Positions 1-9,392 of a DNA stretch of 64,000 bases are shown here, one piece after another. Origin of the DNA: Aegicerativicinus sediminis (GTDB lineage: Bacteria; Bacteroidota; Bacteroidia; Flavobacteriales; Flavobacteriaceae). Both the position numbers and the translations under genes were made by a program. How positions within the stretch are numbered: position 1 is the first letter of the stretch; every line of letters begins with the position of its first letter. Location: NCBI RefSeq assembly GCF_015476115.1, contig NZ_CP064295.1, positions 3,776,001 through 3,840,000 on the forward strand. The letters run 5' to 3'. The notes under the pieces are model-generated. The model was given only the letters and a program-made list of their open reading frames with translations, did no database searches and was not told the DNA's origin.

Positions 1-55
1 GCAAGTCGTATGCCTCAAAGCACCTTGCGGGGGTTTCCTTTTTTTATGCATTTCC

Positions 56-1513
56 TTACTCCCCTCTGAAAAGCTTATACCATAAATTCTGAAATTCCTC
101 AGAGATATTAAATTTAAGGATTGCAAATGCGTAAATCAAAGTAATTAAGATTGATTTAATGGTAATATTCAATAAGGGATGAAATGTAAAATCCCAAAAG
201 TAAAAGCCTAAGCCTATAAAAATAATTAGCACTAAGGTATAGAGGGATTTTGGACTATATAGGGAAAGATTCAATTTATGCTTTACAAAAATTAACTTTA
301 TGGTATTATAAAGGAAAATTGCTAAAAATGTCGCTATTGCCGAACCAGTAATACCATATAATGGAATAAAAATAGTATTAAGTATAACTGTAACAATCAC
401 CAACACAACTCCAAAGACCAAAACCATCCTATAGTAATCGCTATTGAAAAGAATAGCATTATTATTGCCTAAAAAGTTGTCATAAAGCTTTGCGGCACTT
501 ATAATCAAAACTACCCAAAGTCCCTGCGAATAACTCGAAGGTAAAAGTTGATAGAGCTCCTTGATATTTAAAACAATCAATAAAAATATCAACCCTCCTA
601 CCACTATAAGGTTCAAAGAGCTTTTTACATATAAATCTTGAAGTCCCTGTTTATCTCGTTCTACCAACATAGTAGCTGTTAAAGGCAGAAGCACTTGATG
701 CATTGCCCGTTGGGGAACCGCTATAACCGTGGCAATGTATATGGCTACACTATAGAATGCTACATATTCAATAGGTATTAATTTGCCTAACATAAATTTA
801 TCAATGTCCAAAATCATGGTTGCCACAGATCCTGCAAGGAGTATTATTGCAGCATATTTTAAAATAGAAACCTTGTCTTGCAATCCCAGGAATTTTAATT
901 GTGGCCATTTTAAGCGAAATGCATAAACCTTCATAAGGATCATTCTAATAATATATACTATTATAATACCTATTAAAAAATCCTCAACGGACAGCCATTT
1001 AAAATAAACTGCGAATAGCAACAACATGGTTCCGAACCTAAGAAAAACCTCTTTCAAAAAATTGCCAACAACTGTCTGCATATGGGCTTTAGACCAAGCA
1101 TAAAAAACCTCAAAATATGCCATTGCGATGCCTGCAACATAGATATACCAAACATAATTTCTTGCAATTGTATTTTCACTTGCCAACCAATTACCGATTG
1201 AATCATTAAAAAGCAAGCCAATTAATCCTACAGGAACAATTACAACTAATGGCAAAAACAGCATCATTGTTAAAAACGAATCTAAATGATGTTTTTCTTT
1301 ATATTTAGGATAAAACTTAACTAAGGTGTTAGAAACCCCGAAGGCCATTAAAGGACTCATTATATTGGCCGTTGACAATAGGTAAGAGACCAACCCATAA
1401 TATTCATCTGTAAGGAAATTGGTAAAAAGAAACAAGGTGTTTATGGCACCTATACCAAATCCAAGGTATGTTGAAATAGTATTCTTAAAAGATTGATTTA
1501 AGACAATACCCAT
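56..1513 (-). CDS. Polysaccharide flippase, MOP/Wzx-like
   Basis: A 485-residue polytopic membrane protein with about 12-14 hydrophobic segments over its whole length and no large soluble domain, the layout of MOP-superfamily exporters that flip lipid-linked oligosaccharides across the inner membrane. The amino end (QSFKNTISTYLGFGIGAINT) resembles flavobacterial O-antigen flippases. Its ATG directly follows the stop codon of the glycosyltransferase gene, so it is the last gene of a three-gene operon and probably translationally coupled. The substrate cannot be read from sequence. A role in envelope polysaccharide or glycan export is inferred from family and neighbour. Confidence 0.85.
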   Translation of the reverse strand: MGIVLNQSFKNTISTYLGFGIGAINTLFLFTNFLTDEYYGLVSYLLSTANIMSPLMAFGVSNTLVKFYPKYKEKHHLDSFLTMMLFLPLVVIVPVGLIGLLFNDSIGNWLASENTIARNYVWYIYVAGIAMAYFEVFYAWSKAHMQTVVGNFLKEVFLRFGTMLLLFAVYFKWLSVEDFLIGIIIVYIIRMILMKVYAFRLKWPQLKFLGLQDKVSILKYAAIILLAGSVATMILDIDKFMLGKLIPIEYVAFYSVAIYIATVIAVPQRAMHQVLLPLTATMLVERDKQGLQDLYVKSSLNLIVVGGLIFLLIVLNIKELYQLLPSSYSQGLWVVLIISAAKLYDNFLGNNNAILFNSDYYRMVLVFGVVLVIVTVILNTIFIPLYGITGSAIATFLAIFLYNTIKLIFVKHKLNLSLYSPKSLYTLVLIIFIGLGFYFWDFTFHPLLNITIKSILITLIYAFAILKFNISEEFQNLWYKLFRGE

Positions 1514-2794
1514 TTAGATAAGTTCAGAAAGTTTTGCCGTTAATGATTTTCTGCTAAATTTCATGATATTCTTACCTTTTACCTCTAATTCATTCGCTTG
1601 AAATTTATGAAATAATTGGTAAATGTGTTGTTTTAAGGCACTCTTGTCTGAATATGTAAAATAGTACCCTGTCTCAGTTTCATTCAATAATTTCTTAACA
1701 TCCGATCCTTCAGGGCCAAGCGCAATAATAGGAGTACCACTAGCCATATACTCAAATAATTTTCCTGGAATAATTGCCTTAGTTTCCTCACTATTAATTT
1801 CAATTAATAAAAGTACTCGGCTAGATTTTTGAAGGCTTACGGCTTTAGGGTGAGGCAAATAACCCAAATATTCAACATACGGCTTAAGTCCAAATGAAGT
1901 CAATGATTCTAGGACTTCATCACTTACTACCCCGGCAAATTTAAGTTTAAAATTTTCCCGAAAGTCAGCTGAATCCTCCAAAATTTCCGAGAAGGTTTCC
2001 CATAATACAATTGGATTTCTTCTAGAAAGTAAAGAGCCTATATGCGAAAACGTGAAAAATTTTTCTTTTTCTGCAACACCTTCTGATTTTATTTCAAAAC
2101 CGTTTGTTATTACAGAGACGGGGGTATTAGTTTTGGTTTCAAATTCTTTTTGTGTTACCCAACTTGTAACAACCAATTGATCTGCCCCATCCAAAACATC
2201 CTTTTCCAACTTTGTATGTTTGTCCTTAGCATAGGGCAACATTTTCAATTGTTGATGATATCCAATAGTTGTCCAAGGATCACGGAAATCTGCAATCCAC
2301 CGAATATTTAACTTCTTTTTTAACTCTAGGCCAATAAGATGAACACTATGAGGGGGACCAGTAGTAATTATAGTTTTAATTTTTTCAGATCTTATAACTT
2401 GAATCAAGTATTTGACTGAAGGGGCTACCCACCCTACCCTTGCATCAGGAATGAAAAAATTACCGCGTGCAAACAACAATGCCTTTTGAAGAATTCCCTG
2501 TTTTGAACTTGGTTGAATAATACCCCTACTGATATCCTTACTTTTTTTACCTCCAACCATATTTGCCAAACTATAGGGTTCCCTAATAGGATGGCTTATA
2601 ATCTTTAAACTGTCTGGTACATCATCACTTAGAGTAGTATCCTTAATTGGGTAATTGGCATTTTCAGGTACATACACTATGGGTTCAATTTGAAAATTTG
2701 GTAGGTAGGTAGCAAATTTCAACCAGCGCTGAACACCAGGCCCGCCAGCTGGAGGCCAATAATAAGTAATTATCAGCACCTTTTGCATATTCAA
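1514..2794 (-). CDS. Glycosyltransferase, GT4-like (GT-B fold)
   Basis: A 426-residue soluble or peripheral glycosyltransferase. Residues 5-30 begin KVLIITYYWPPAGGPGVQR, the glycine-rich acceptor-side loop typical of GT4-like enzymes. Near residues 345-360, KLFEYMASGTPIIALG is the donor-binding segment with the conserved glutamate. It lies between a YfhO-like membrane protein (1 bp upstream) and a flippase (directly downstream), so it probably adds a sugar to a lipid-linked envelope glycan. Donor and acceptor are unknown. The start ATG has no Shine-Dalgarno sequence, as is usual in this phylum. Confidence 0.87.
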   Translation of the reverse strand: MNMQKVLIITYYWPPAGGPGVQRWLKFATYLPNFQIEPIVYVPENANYPIKDTTLSDDVPDSLKIISHPIREPYSLANMVGGKKSKDISRGIIQPSSKQGILQKALLFARGNFFIPDARVGWVAPSVKYLIQVIRSEKIKTIITTGPPHSVHLIGLELKKKLNIRWIADFRDPWTTIGYHQQLKMLPYAKDKHTKLEKDVLDGADQLVVTSWVTQKEFETKTNTPVSVITNGFEIKSEGVAEKEKFFTFSHIGSLLSRRNPIVLWETFSEILEDSADFRENFKLKFAGVVSDEVLESLTSFGLKPYVEYLGYLPHPKAVSLQKSSRVLLLIEINSEETKAIIPGKLFEYMASGTPIIALGPEGSDVKKLLNETETGYYFTYSDKSALKQHIYQLFHKFQANELEVKGKNIMKFSRKSLTAKLSELI

Positions 2795-2795
2795 A

Positions 2796-5237
2796 TTATT
2801 CTGTAGTTTTTCCTGAAGTTCTTTTAAACATTAAAAATAAACCACCCAAAACAAGTAAGGCAACAATAATCGAACTTGCTAATGCAATCGTCCCACCCGT
2901 TTTTACAACTTGGGGGTCAAATTTAAATACAATTTCATGTTTACCTGCTGGCACAAACATCCCTCTCAGTAGATAGTCAACTCTAAAATGAGGCATTTCT
3001 TCTCCATCTAAATAAGCCTTCCAACCATGGGGATAATAAATTTCAGAAAATACTGCAAAACCTTCATTAGTATTAGAATAGGAATATTTTAATTCATTGG
3101 GTTTGAATGATTTTAAATTAATGGTGGCTAATGAATCTATCTGAAAATTCCGTTTACTTTCAGATGGAAGTGGCATTGTGGTTATAGCAATGTTTTTATT
3201 ATCTAAAGAATCTAATAATTGTAATTCTTCATTCGCCGAAGCCACTTCACGAATTTCACTAACAAACCAAGCATTTCCATTAGCGTCATTATTTACATAT
3301 GGAAATTGACTCCCATTTTCATCTTCAGCCAAAATATACTTAGTATTTAGCATGTTGAAGACGTTGATGTTATTACGATATATATAGAACTCCATTAAAT
3401 CGTTATATCGGCCCAATTTAGCCGCATGATAACCAGTTAAGGAGTTATAGAAGTAACTAGCTCTACCCGGCGCTCTAGCTCCTTGTGTAGTAAGATCTAA
3501 TACGCGATAATAAGAAGTGTCTTTTAATACCTGCTGATCTAATTGAGACACTTGGTAAGGCCTTTGAACAGAAACAGAAGCAACAAAATTTTCATTGTTA
3601 ACGTGTCTCCTATCCACTCCAATAAGATCAAACAACAACAAAACAAACAGGGCACTAATCCCTATGGATTTTTTTATTTTATCATTGATCACGGCCCATA
3701 ATACACCTGCACTTAATAAAACTAAAATTAGTGTCCTAAAGGCATCGCTCTTCATTATCATAATTCGATCTTCCTCAAGGGCATTCATGAATGCTTGTCC
3801 ATAGTTCTGTCTCCACATGGCATCTCTAACACCAGCAAAATCAAAAAGACTACTTCCAAACAACCAGATAATTAAAGCTATTCCACCTGCAATAATTGTA
3901 GACCATTTTAGACCCTTCATTTTCTCATCAATGGAAATTTCTTTATTGAAAATTTTATAAAGCCCGAAAACAGCAAGAATAGGAAAACACAATTCTAAAA
4001 TAACTTGAATAGAACTAACCGCCCTGAACTTATCATAAAGTGGAACAACATTGATGAAGAAATCGGTTAAAAAAGCTAAATTTTTCCCAAAGGATAAGAA
4101 CAGTGAAAGCACAATACCTCCTGATAGCCACCATTTTAATCTCCCCTTAATGAGGAATAATGCCAAGATTGCCAAGAATATTACAATTGCTCCAACATAG
4201 GCTGGAGCCTCAACAATTGTCTGATCTCCCCAATAAGTTGGCGTTTGTTTTACTTGCTCAATTGCCTGAACTGGTGTTAAACCCGCATTTAAATAAAATT
4301 GATAAGTTTCCGAATCCTTACCCACATCACTATAGGTACCACCACCCATAAAACGAGGAATAAATAAATTAAGACTTTCTAGCTTACCGTAACTATACTC
4401 TGTGATATATTCACGGCTGAGTCCAGTTGTATTGTCCTTTGGGCTACCATCTGCATTTATTGTTAATTCTGAATTACCACGAGTACTCTCCTTTACATAT
4501 TCTTGGGTCGCCAAGATATTGCTAGCATTTAAACCTACCGCCAACAAAGCCGAAATACTTAAAATTCCAATAGATTTAAAAAAGTGAGGCAATTCTTTTT
4601 TGCGATAAAAATCAATAAGATAAACTATACCAATAACACATACCAACAATAATAGGTAATAAGTCATTTGGAAATGATTTGCGACAATTTCTAATCCCAA
4701 TGCAATGGTTGCAAGGATAAACCCTTTAATGTATTCCTTCCTAAAGGTTAATAGAATTCCAGCCAAGACTAATGGCATATAAGCGATGGCATGGGCTTTA
4801 CTGTTATGTCCAACCCCTAGAATTATTATGAGATAGGTAGAAAAACCAAATGCTAATGAACCAAAAGCTGCCAGCCTGTAATCAACTTTCAAAACTAACA
4901 TTAAAACATAAAAACTTAAAAAATAGAGAAAAAGGTAATCTGCTGGTCGCGGTAGAAAACGCAATGCCCCATCTAGTTTTTTAATGTAGTAATGAGGATA
5001 CTTAGCCCCCAACTGATATGTTGGCATTCCTCCAAAAGCTCCATTGGTCCAATAGGTTTCTTCTCCTGTTTTCTCACGAAAATCGTTTTGCTGTTTTGCC
5101 ATACCAATGTAATGTTTGATATCGCTTTGAAAAATCTCCCTCCCCTTTAGGACAGGACTAAAGTATGCAAGGGAAACTGCTATAAATCCTAGAAATACTA
5201 TTAAGTGTGGTAATAGGCGTTTAAGTGAAAACGGCAT
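2796..5237 (-). CDS. YfhO-like polytopic membrane protein
   Basis: An 813-residue protein with a hydrophobic amino half of about 11-12 membrane segments, a soluble region around residues 540-770 and a final membrane segment near residues 780-805. This layout and the early extracytoplasmic segment (FQSDIKHYIGMAKQQND, then TNGAFGGMPTYQ) match the YfhO family, large GT-C-like membrane proteins linked in Firmicutes to lipoteichoic acid glycosylation. It is the first gene of the operon with the glycosyltransferase and flippase, so a role in building or decorating an envelope glycan is likely. The exact reaction is unknown. About 105 bp separate it from the DUF4834 gene upstream. Confidence 0.82.
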   Translation of the reverse strand: MPFSLKRLLPHLIVFLGFIAVSLAYFSPVLKGREIFQSDIKHYIGMAKQQNDFREKTGEETYWTNGAFGGMPTYQLGAKYPHYYIKKLDGALRFLPRPADYLFLYFLSFYVLMLVLKVDYRLAAFGSLAFGFSTYLIIILGVGHNSKAHAIAYMPLVLAGILLTFRKEYIKGFILATIALGLEIVANHFQMTYYLLLLVCVIGIVYLIDFYRKKELPHFFKSIGILSISALLAVGLNASNILATQEYVKESTRGNSELTINADGSPKDNTTGLSREYITEYSYGKLESLNLFIPRFMGGGTYSDVGKDSETYQFYLNAGLTPVQAIEQVKQTPTYWGDQTIVEAPAYVGAIVIFLAILALFLIKGRLKWWLSGGIVLSLFLSFGKNLAFLTDFFINVVPLYDKFRAVSSIQVILELCFPILAVFGLYKIFNKEISIDEKMKGLKWSTIIAGGIALIIWLFGSSLFDFAGVRDAMWRQNYGQAFMNALEEDRIMIMKSDAFRTLILVLLSAGVLWAVINDKIKKSIGISALFVLLLFDLIGVDRRHVNNENFVASVSVQRPYQVSQLDQQVLKDTSYYRVLDLTTQGARAPGRASYFYNSLTGYHAAKLGRYNDLMEFYIYRNNINVFNMLNTKYILAEDENGSQFPYVNNDANGNAWFVSEIREVASANEELQLLDSLDNKNIAITTMPLPSESKRNFQIDSLATINLKSFKPNELKYSYSNTNEGFAVFSEIYYPHGWKAYLDGEEMPHFRVDYLLRGMFVPAGKHEIVFKFDPQVVKTGGTIALASSIIVALLVLGGLFLMFKRTSGKTTE

Positions 5238-5342
5238 AGATAGGTTCTTAAAATGGGAAAATTAGTTAATTTTTTTTACTCTCTTGAGTACGAAAATCAA
5301 TAAAACTGCTAGTCTGCGAAAAACTTTGAAAATAATAGAGAA

Positions 5343-5624
5343 TTATTCAATCTCCTCGAAGTCGATATACTCACCCACTTTAGAATTAGATGACTGTTGC
5401 TGTTTAGGCATTTTATCAATGACCGTTTCTCCTTCTTTGGACCGTGGGGTTTGAGTTTGTCTAGATTGATAAGTGTGTCCTCCAAATTTGTCCTGCATTT
5501 TATTGCTAAAATACCGCATTATATATGGAGCTGCCAGACGCGTAATTATTTTCAAGGCATAATAAATTGCCAAAATAATTAACAGAGTACGCAAGAAACC
5601 GGTTACAGAAGCCGTTTGTATCAT
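5343..5624 (-). CDS. DUF4834 family small membrane protein
   Basis: A 93-residue protein using the ATG at 5622-5624; the longer frame to 5639 would need a TTG start, which I reject. One hydrophobic helix covers about residues 8-30 (GFLRTLLIILAIYYALKII). After it comes a basic segment, then a polar Ser/Gln/Lys-rich tail ending GEYIDFEEIE. This order (membrane anchor, then an acidic DFEEIE-type tail) is characteristic of DUF4834 proteins of Bacteroidota, often found beside polysaccharide or membrane genes. The function is unknown. A TATTTTTG box overlaps the start region. Confidence 0.72.
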   Translation of the reverse strand: MIQTASVTGFLRTLLIILAIYYALKIITRLAAPYIMRYFSNKMQDKFGGHTYQSRQTQTPRSKEGETVIDKMPKQQQSSNSKVGEYIDFEEIE

Positions 5625-5745
5625 GTGCCAAAAATACAAACATAACCAATGAAATAGGGATGTTTTACCTTAAAAATTCATTAAAATTAAACTCGAAATC
5701 TTTTCAATAAACCTTTACTAAAGGCTAATTTAGGAGAATTTCAAC

Positions 5746-5753
5746 TATGTTTG
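5746..5753 (+). promoter_or_regulatory. Bacteroidota -7 promoter box
   Basis: TATGTTTG is an exact match to the phylum -7 consensus TAnnTTTG, 42 bp before the ATG of the outer-membrane protein gene at 5796. No clear TTG was seen at -33. Confidence 0.5.
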
Positions 5754-5795
5754 CAACAACTAACCATACATTAATAGTGATGTAATACTTATATT

Positions 5796-6782
5796 ATGAA
5801 ACGCCTTTGTACCCATCTACCATTACTCATTTTGTTATTTTCTTCCGTTGGAATTCATGCGCAATATACAGATGTGATTAACTCAAATAGACCCGGAGTT
5901 TCTCGCAGTGCGTTCGCTGTTGGAGTTAATGTTCTTCAATTTGAAGCTGGCCCTTATTTCGTTAAAGAAAAACATACGCCCTTAAAATATGAAGTATCAG
6001 GCTTCGGGGTTGATTTTGCCGCCAGATTTGGTTTGTTTTTTGAACAATTAGAACTTAACCTTGAAGGTACATACCAAAATGATAAACTAACCAATTACCG
6101 TTCAACCTCTGGCCTGGTTACAGAAGATAAACGTGCTAATTTCAAAAATTTGTCCATCGGTGCTAAATATCTAATTTATGATCCCTATAAAAACGCAGAG
6201 GACAAACCTAACCTTTATAGTTATCACGCTAACCGAAGATTTCAATGGAAATCATTAATTCCTGCTGTTTCTATTTATGCAGGGGCTACTTATGACACCA
6301 CTGATAATCCATATGTGGCGCCAGGTATTGAAGGAATCAGTCCAAAGGTTATGATAGCAACTCAAAACAATTTTAATGGAGGCTGGGTTTTTGTATTAAA
6401 TCTAATAAAGGATAGAATCGGAACCGATGATTCAGATTTTCAATATATTTTAACGCTTACCCATTCTTTCGATCCACAGTGGGTTATTTTTGCGGAAGCA
6501 CATGGTATATCCAGTGATTTTTATTCTGATAATTTATTTCGATTAGGAGGGGCATATTTATGGACTCCTAATTTTCAGTTAGATACAGCTGTAACATTTA
6601 ATGCTAAAGACACTCCTTCTGTTTTAAGTGTAAATTTAGGGGCATCATATAGGTTTGACTTTCATGAAGATAAAATTGATACATACCAGGAAGGTGATGC
6701 TGCAAAAGAATCCAGAAGGAACAAATCCAGAAAAAGAAGAGACGGTATTCAATCCGATAATATTGACGATATAATTAGGTAG
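5796..6782 (+). CDS. Outer-membrane beta-barrel protein (transporter/porin-like)
   Basis: A 328-residue exported protein. Residues 1-22 form a signal peptide ending in a typical IHAQ cleavage site. The mature part alternates amphipathic strands (LQFEAGPYFV, LELNLEGTYQ, WVIFAEAHG, ANLGASYRFDF-like), as in the flavobacterial transporter/Phenol_MetA_deg-like beta-barrel family. The opening segment VINSNRPGVSRSAF is common in these proteins. A basic, charged tail (RRNKSRKRRDG) follows the last strand. It is probably an outer-membrane channel or receptor of unknown substrate. It is followed after 9 bp by a GNAT-like gene on the same strand, so the two are probably co-transcribed. Confidence 0.72.
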   Translation: MKRLCTHLPLLILLFSSVGIHAQYTDVINSNRPGVSRSAFAVGVNVLQFEAGPYFVKEKHTPLKYEVSGFGVDFAARFGLFFEQLELNLEGTYQNDKLTNYRSTSGLVTEDKRANFKNLSIGAKYLIYDPYKNAEDKPNLYSYHANRRFQWKSLIPAVSIYAGATYDTTDNPYVAPGIEGISPKVMIATQNNFNGGWVFVLNLIKDRIGTDDSDFQYILTLTHSFDPQWVIFAEAHGISSDFYSDNLFRLGGAYLWTPNFQLDTAVTFNAKDTPSVLSVNLGASYRFDFHEDKIDTYQEGDAAKESRRNKSRKRRDGIQSDNIDDIIR

Positions 6783-6791
6783 GTTTAAAAC

Positions 6792-7910
6792 ATGCTAACT
6801 TTAGAAGAAGTAAAATCTCAAGCCCAATTAAAGGCATTCGTAAAATTTCCATTTTCATTATATGATGACTCCAGCCCTTGGGTACCTCCAATTATAAGTC
6901 AAGAAATGAAGGGTTTTGACACTAAAGAAAACCCAGTTTTTGAATATGCGGAAGCAAATCTTTTTGTCGCAAAAAGAGATGGTAAAATTGTTGGTCGAAT
7001 TGCGGCTATTATTAATTGGCTGGAAGTAAAAAAAATGGGATTAAAGAAAATGAGGTTTGGCTGGTTTGACTTCATTGACGATAAAGAGGTTTCAAAAATA
7101 TTATTAGATAAGGTAGCTGAAATAGGAAGGTCTAATGACCTAGAATTTATGGAAGGCCCTGTAGGTTTTTCTAATTTAGATAAAGTTGGGGTTGTAACAG
7201 AGGGGTTTGAGGTAATTGGCAGTATGATCACCTGGTATAACCATCCTTACTACAAATCCCATTATGAAGCCTATGATATGGAAATAGAAAAAGGTTATTA
7301 TGAAGCCCAGTTTCCATTCACTGCAGTAGATCCAACTCCTTTCCGCAGAATGCAAGGAATAATAAGAAAGCGGTATAATTTGAAGCCTGTAAATTTCACT
7401 ACAACAAAGGAAATAATGCCTTATGTGGATGAAATGTTCGATTTGTTTAATACAACCTATGCTAGGCTTTCATCTTTCGTTGAAATAACTGATCGACAAA
7501 AGGCTTATTTCAAGAAAAAATTTATCCCGTTTGTAAATCCCGAGTATATAAAATTCGTTTTAGATAAGGATGATAAAATGATTGGCTTTGCAATAGTTCT
7601 TCCATCATTTGCAAAGGCTTTAAAAAAAGCAAAAGGGAAACTGTTCCCATTTGGGTTCTTTCATCTTTTAAAAGCCAAAAAAAATAGTGATGCAGTAGCA
7701 TTCTATCTCATAGGCATTTTACCAGAATATCAAAATAAGGGAGTGACTGCTATAATCTTTAATGAGTTTTATAATGTATTTATCAATTCTCCCGTTAAGA
7801 CATTTTATCGCACCCCAGAATTAGATGAGAACACTGCAATCCATCAATTATGGAAAAATTTCGATCCTGTAATTACTAGAAGGAGAAAAACTTATAAAAA
7901 ACTTTTATAG
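6792..7910 (+). CDS. GNAT-like acyltransferase-fold protein
   Basis: A 372-residue cytoplasmic protein. The carboxy-terminal third contains FYLIGILPEYQNKGVTAIIF (about residues 300-320), which reads as a GNAT motif A (beta-strand, then the acyl-CoA pyrophosphate loop). The amino-terminal part (LFVAKRDGKIVGRIAAI, about residues 55-72) looks like a second GNAT-type half. The family is widespread in Bacteroidetes and sometimes labelled GTP cyclohydrolase without support that I can see. Substrate unknown. It follows the outer-membrane gene by 9 bp, and a strong bidirectional terminator lies downstream. Confidence 0.65.
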   Translation: MLTLEEVKSQAQLKAFVKFPFSLYDDSSPWVPPIISQEMKGFDTKENPVFEYAEANLFVAKRDGKIVGRIAAIINWLEVKKMGLKKMRFGWFDFIDDKEVSKILLDKVAEIGRSNDLEFMEGPVGFSNLDKVGVVTEGFEVIGSMITWYNHPYYKSHYEAYDMEIEKGYYEAQFPFTAVDPTPFRRMQGIIRKRYNLKPVNFTTTKEIMPYVDEMFDLFNTTYARLSSFVEITDRQKAYFKKKFIPFVNPEYIKFVLDKDDKMIGFAIVLPSFAKALKKAKGKLFPFGFFHLLKAKKNSDAVAFYLIGILPEYQNKGVTAIIFNEFYNVFINSPVKTFYRTPELDENTAIHQLWKNFDPVITRRRKTYKKLL

Positions 7911-7931
7911 AGAATAAAAACTTAACAAACT

Positions 7932-7961
7932 AAAAAGGTCAGATTAAAATCTGACCTTTTT
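7932..7961. terminator. Bidirectional Rho-independent terminator
   Basis: A perfect 13-bp stem AAAAAGGTCAGAT / ATCTGACCTTTTT with a 4-nt loop lies between two convergent genes (GNAT-like on plus, PLP acyltransferase on minus). Flanking A and T runs give a U-tract in both directions. Confidence 0.92.
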
Positions 7962-7980
7962 AAATATAATTTGTAATTTA

Positions 7981-9240
7981 TTATTGTCCCATAGCTGCAG
8001 CAACAGCGGCTGACAACCGTTTATAAGTTCCATTTTCCAAACGTTCTCTAATAGCCTCAAATGCCTGCAATGTCGCATCAATATCTTCCAGGGTATGGGT
8101 AGCCGTAGGAATTAATCTTAGAAGGATTAATCCTTTAGGAATTACTGGATATACAACGATGGAACAGAAAATTCCATGGTTTTCCCTTAAATCCTTAACC
8201 AAAGCCATTGCTTCAGGAATACTACCTTTTAAATATACCGGTGTTACACAGCTCTGGGTTGTTCCCAAGTCGAAACCTCGATCCCTTAAACCGGATTGAA
8301 GCGCATTAACATTTTCCCACAATTTGTTTTTAAGTTCAGGCATGGTTTTTAACATGTCTAAACGTTTTAAGGCCCCTTCCACCAACTGCATTTGAAGGGA
8401 TTTTGCAAACATTTGGGAACGTAAATTATATTTTAAATAATCAATTATTTCTTGGTCTGCAGCAATAAATGCACCCGTACTAGCCATAGATTTTGCGAAA
8501 GTTGCAAAATATACGTCTATCTCGTCTTGAACACCTTGTTCTTCACCAGCTCCCGCGCCAGTTTTCCCTAAAGTTCCAAAACCGTGCGCATCATCAACCA
8601 AAAACCTAAAATTAAATTTTTTCTTAAGCGCTGCTATTTCCTTTAGTCTACCTTGTTCACCACGCATTCCAAAAACACCTTCAGAAATAACCAAAATACC
8701 ACCACCAGTCTGTTCGGCCATTTTAGTAGCACGCTCTAGATTCTTTTCTAAACTTTCAACATCATTATGCTTATAGGTAAACCGTTTACCCATATGAAGT
8801 CTAACACCATCTATAATACAAGCATGTGCATCAACATCATAAACAATTATATCATCCTTTGAAACAAGAGCATCTATGGTTGAAACCATCCCTTGGTAAC
8901 CGAAATTAAGAAGGTAAGCGGCTTCCTTATTCACAAATGCTGCCAGTTCTTTTTGAAGTTTTTCATGAAGGTCTGTATGTCCAGACATCATTCTAGCACC
9001 CATTGGATAAGCTGATCCGTACTTTTTTGCTGCCTCGGCATCTGTTTTTCGGACCTCTGGATGATTTGCCAATCCAAGGTAATCATTTATACTCCAAGTA
9101 ATTACGTCTTTTCCTTGAAATTTCATTCGGTTGGCAATCTCACCTTCCAATTTAGGAAAAACGAAATATCCTTCAGCCTGTGACGCCCACTTCCCTAGCG
9201 GTCCTTTATCTCGATAAATCTTGTCAAATAAATCTTTCAT
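7981..9240 (-). CDS. PLP-dependent alpha-oxoamine synthase family; candidate cysteate fatty acyltransferase
   Basis: A 419-residue fold-type I PLP enzyme of the alpha-oxoamine synthase family (KBL, BioF, serine palmitoyltransferase). Visible features are the probable Schiff-base lysine K250 in ATFAKSMASTG, the cofactor-binding VDDAHGFG (D216/D217, H219), a histidine in VDAHAC (H139) and an SGHTDLHEKLQ segment near residue 86. These enzymes condense an amino acid with an acyl-CoA or acyl-ACP, releasing CO2. In gliding flavobacteria a member of this family condenses cysteate with a fatty acyl thioester to make capnine, the sulfonolipid base. The cysteate/cysteine-synthase-like gene next door favours that role over serine palmitoyltransferase or KBL. 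Substrate assignment is inference. Confidence 0.75.
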   Translation of the reverse strand: MKDLFDKIYRDKGPLGKWASQAEGYFVFPKLEGEIANRMKFQGKDVITWSINDYLGLANHPEVRKTDAEAAKKYGSAYPMGARMMSGHTDLHEKLQKELAAFVNKEAAYLLNFGYQGMVSTIDALVSKDDIIVYDVDAHACIIDGVRLHMGKRFTYKHNDVESLEKNLERATKMAEQTGGGILVISEGVFGMRGEQGRLKEIAALKKKFNFRFLVDDAHGFGTLGKTGAGAGEEQGVQDEIDVYFATFAKSMASTGAFIAADQEIIDYLKYNLRSQMFAKSLQMQLVEGALKRLDMLKTMPELKNKLWENVNALQSGLRDRGFDLGTTQSCVTPVYLKGSIPEAMALVKDLRENHGIFCSIVVYPVIPKGLILLRLIPTATHTLEDIDATLQAFEAIRERLENGTYKRLSAAVAAAMGQ

Positions 9241-9269
9241 TAACGCCTCAATAAGTTCAATTAGTGGGG

Positions 9270-9277
9270 CAAAATTA
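9270..9277 (-). promoter_or_regulatory. Bacteroidota -7 promoter box
   Basis: On the minus strand TAATTTTG matches TAnnTTTG 29 bp before the ATG at 9240. Because a terminator lies just upstream (9335-9369), this box probably gives the PLP acyltransferase gene its own promoter. Confidence 0.55.
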
Positions 9278-9334
9278 CTTAATTATATTCTGAATGCATA
9301 ATTAAATTGATAACAACTTTTAACACTTTTTTTC

Positions 9335-9369
9335 AAAAAAAAACCTGTTGAAACTTGGTAACAACAGGT
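9335..9369 (-). terminator. Rho-independent terminator after the cysteine-synthase-like gene
   Basis: On the minus strand an 8-bp stem ACCTGTTG / CAACAGGT with an 11-nt loop is followed directly by eight T residues. It lies between the stop of the cysteine-synthase-like gene (9393) and the start of the PLP acyltransferase (9240). Confidence 0.9.
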
Positions 9370-9392
9370 ATCTATAAGATGTGATTGAAAAT

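Noticed and set aside
3595-4587. Several plus-strand open frames within the YfhO-like gene
   Set aside because: They are out of frame with a clear membrane protein on the minus strand and show low-complexity residue mixes; they look like shadows.
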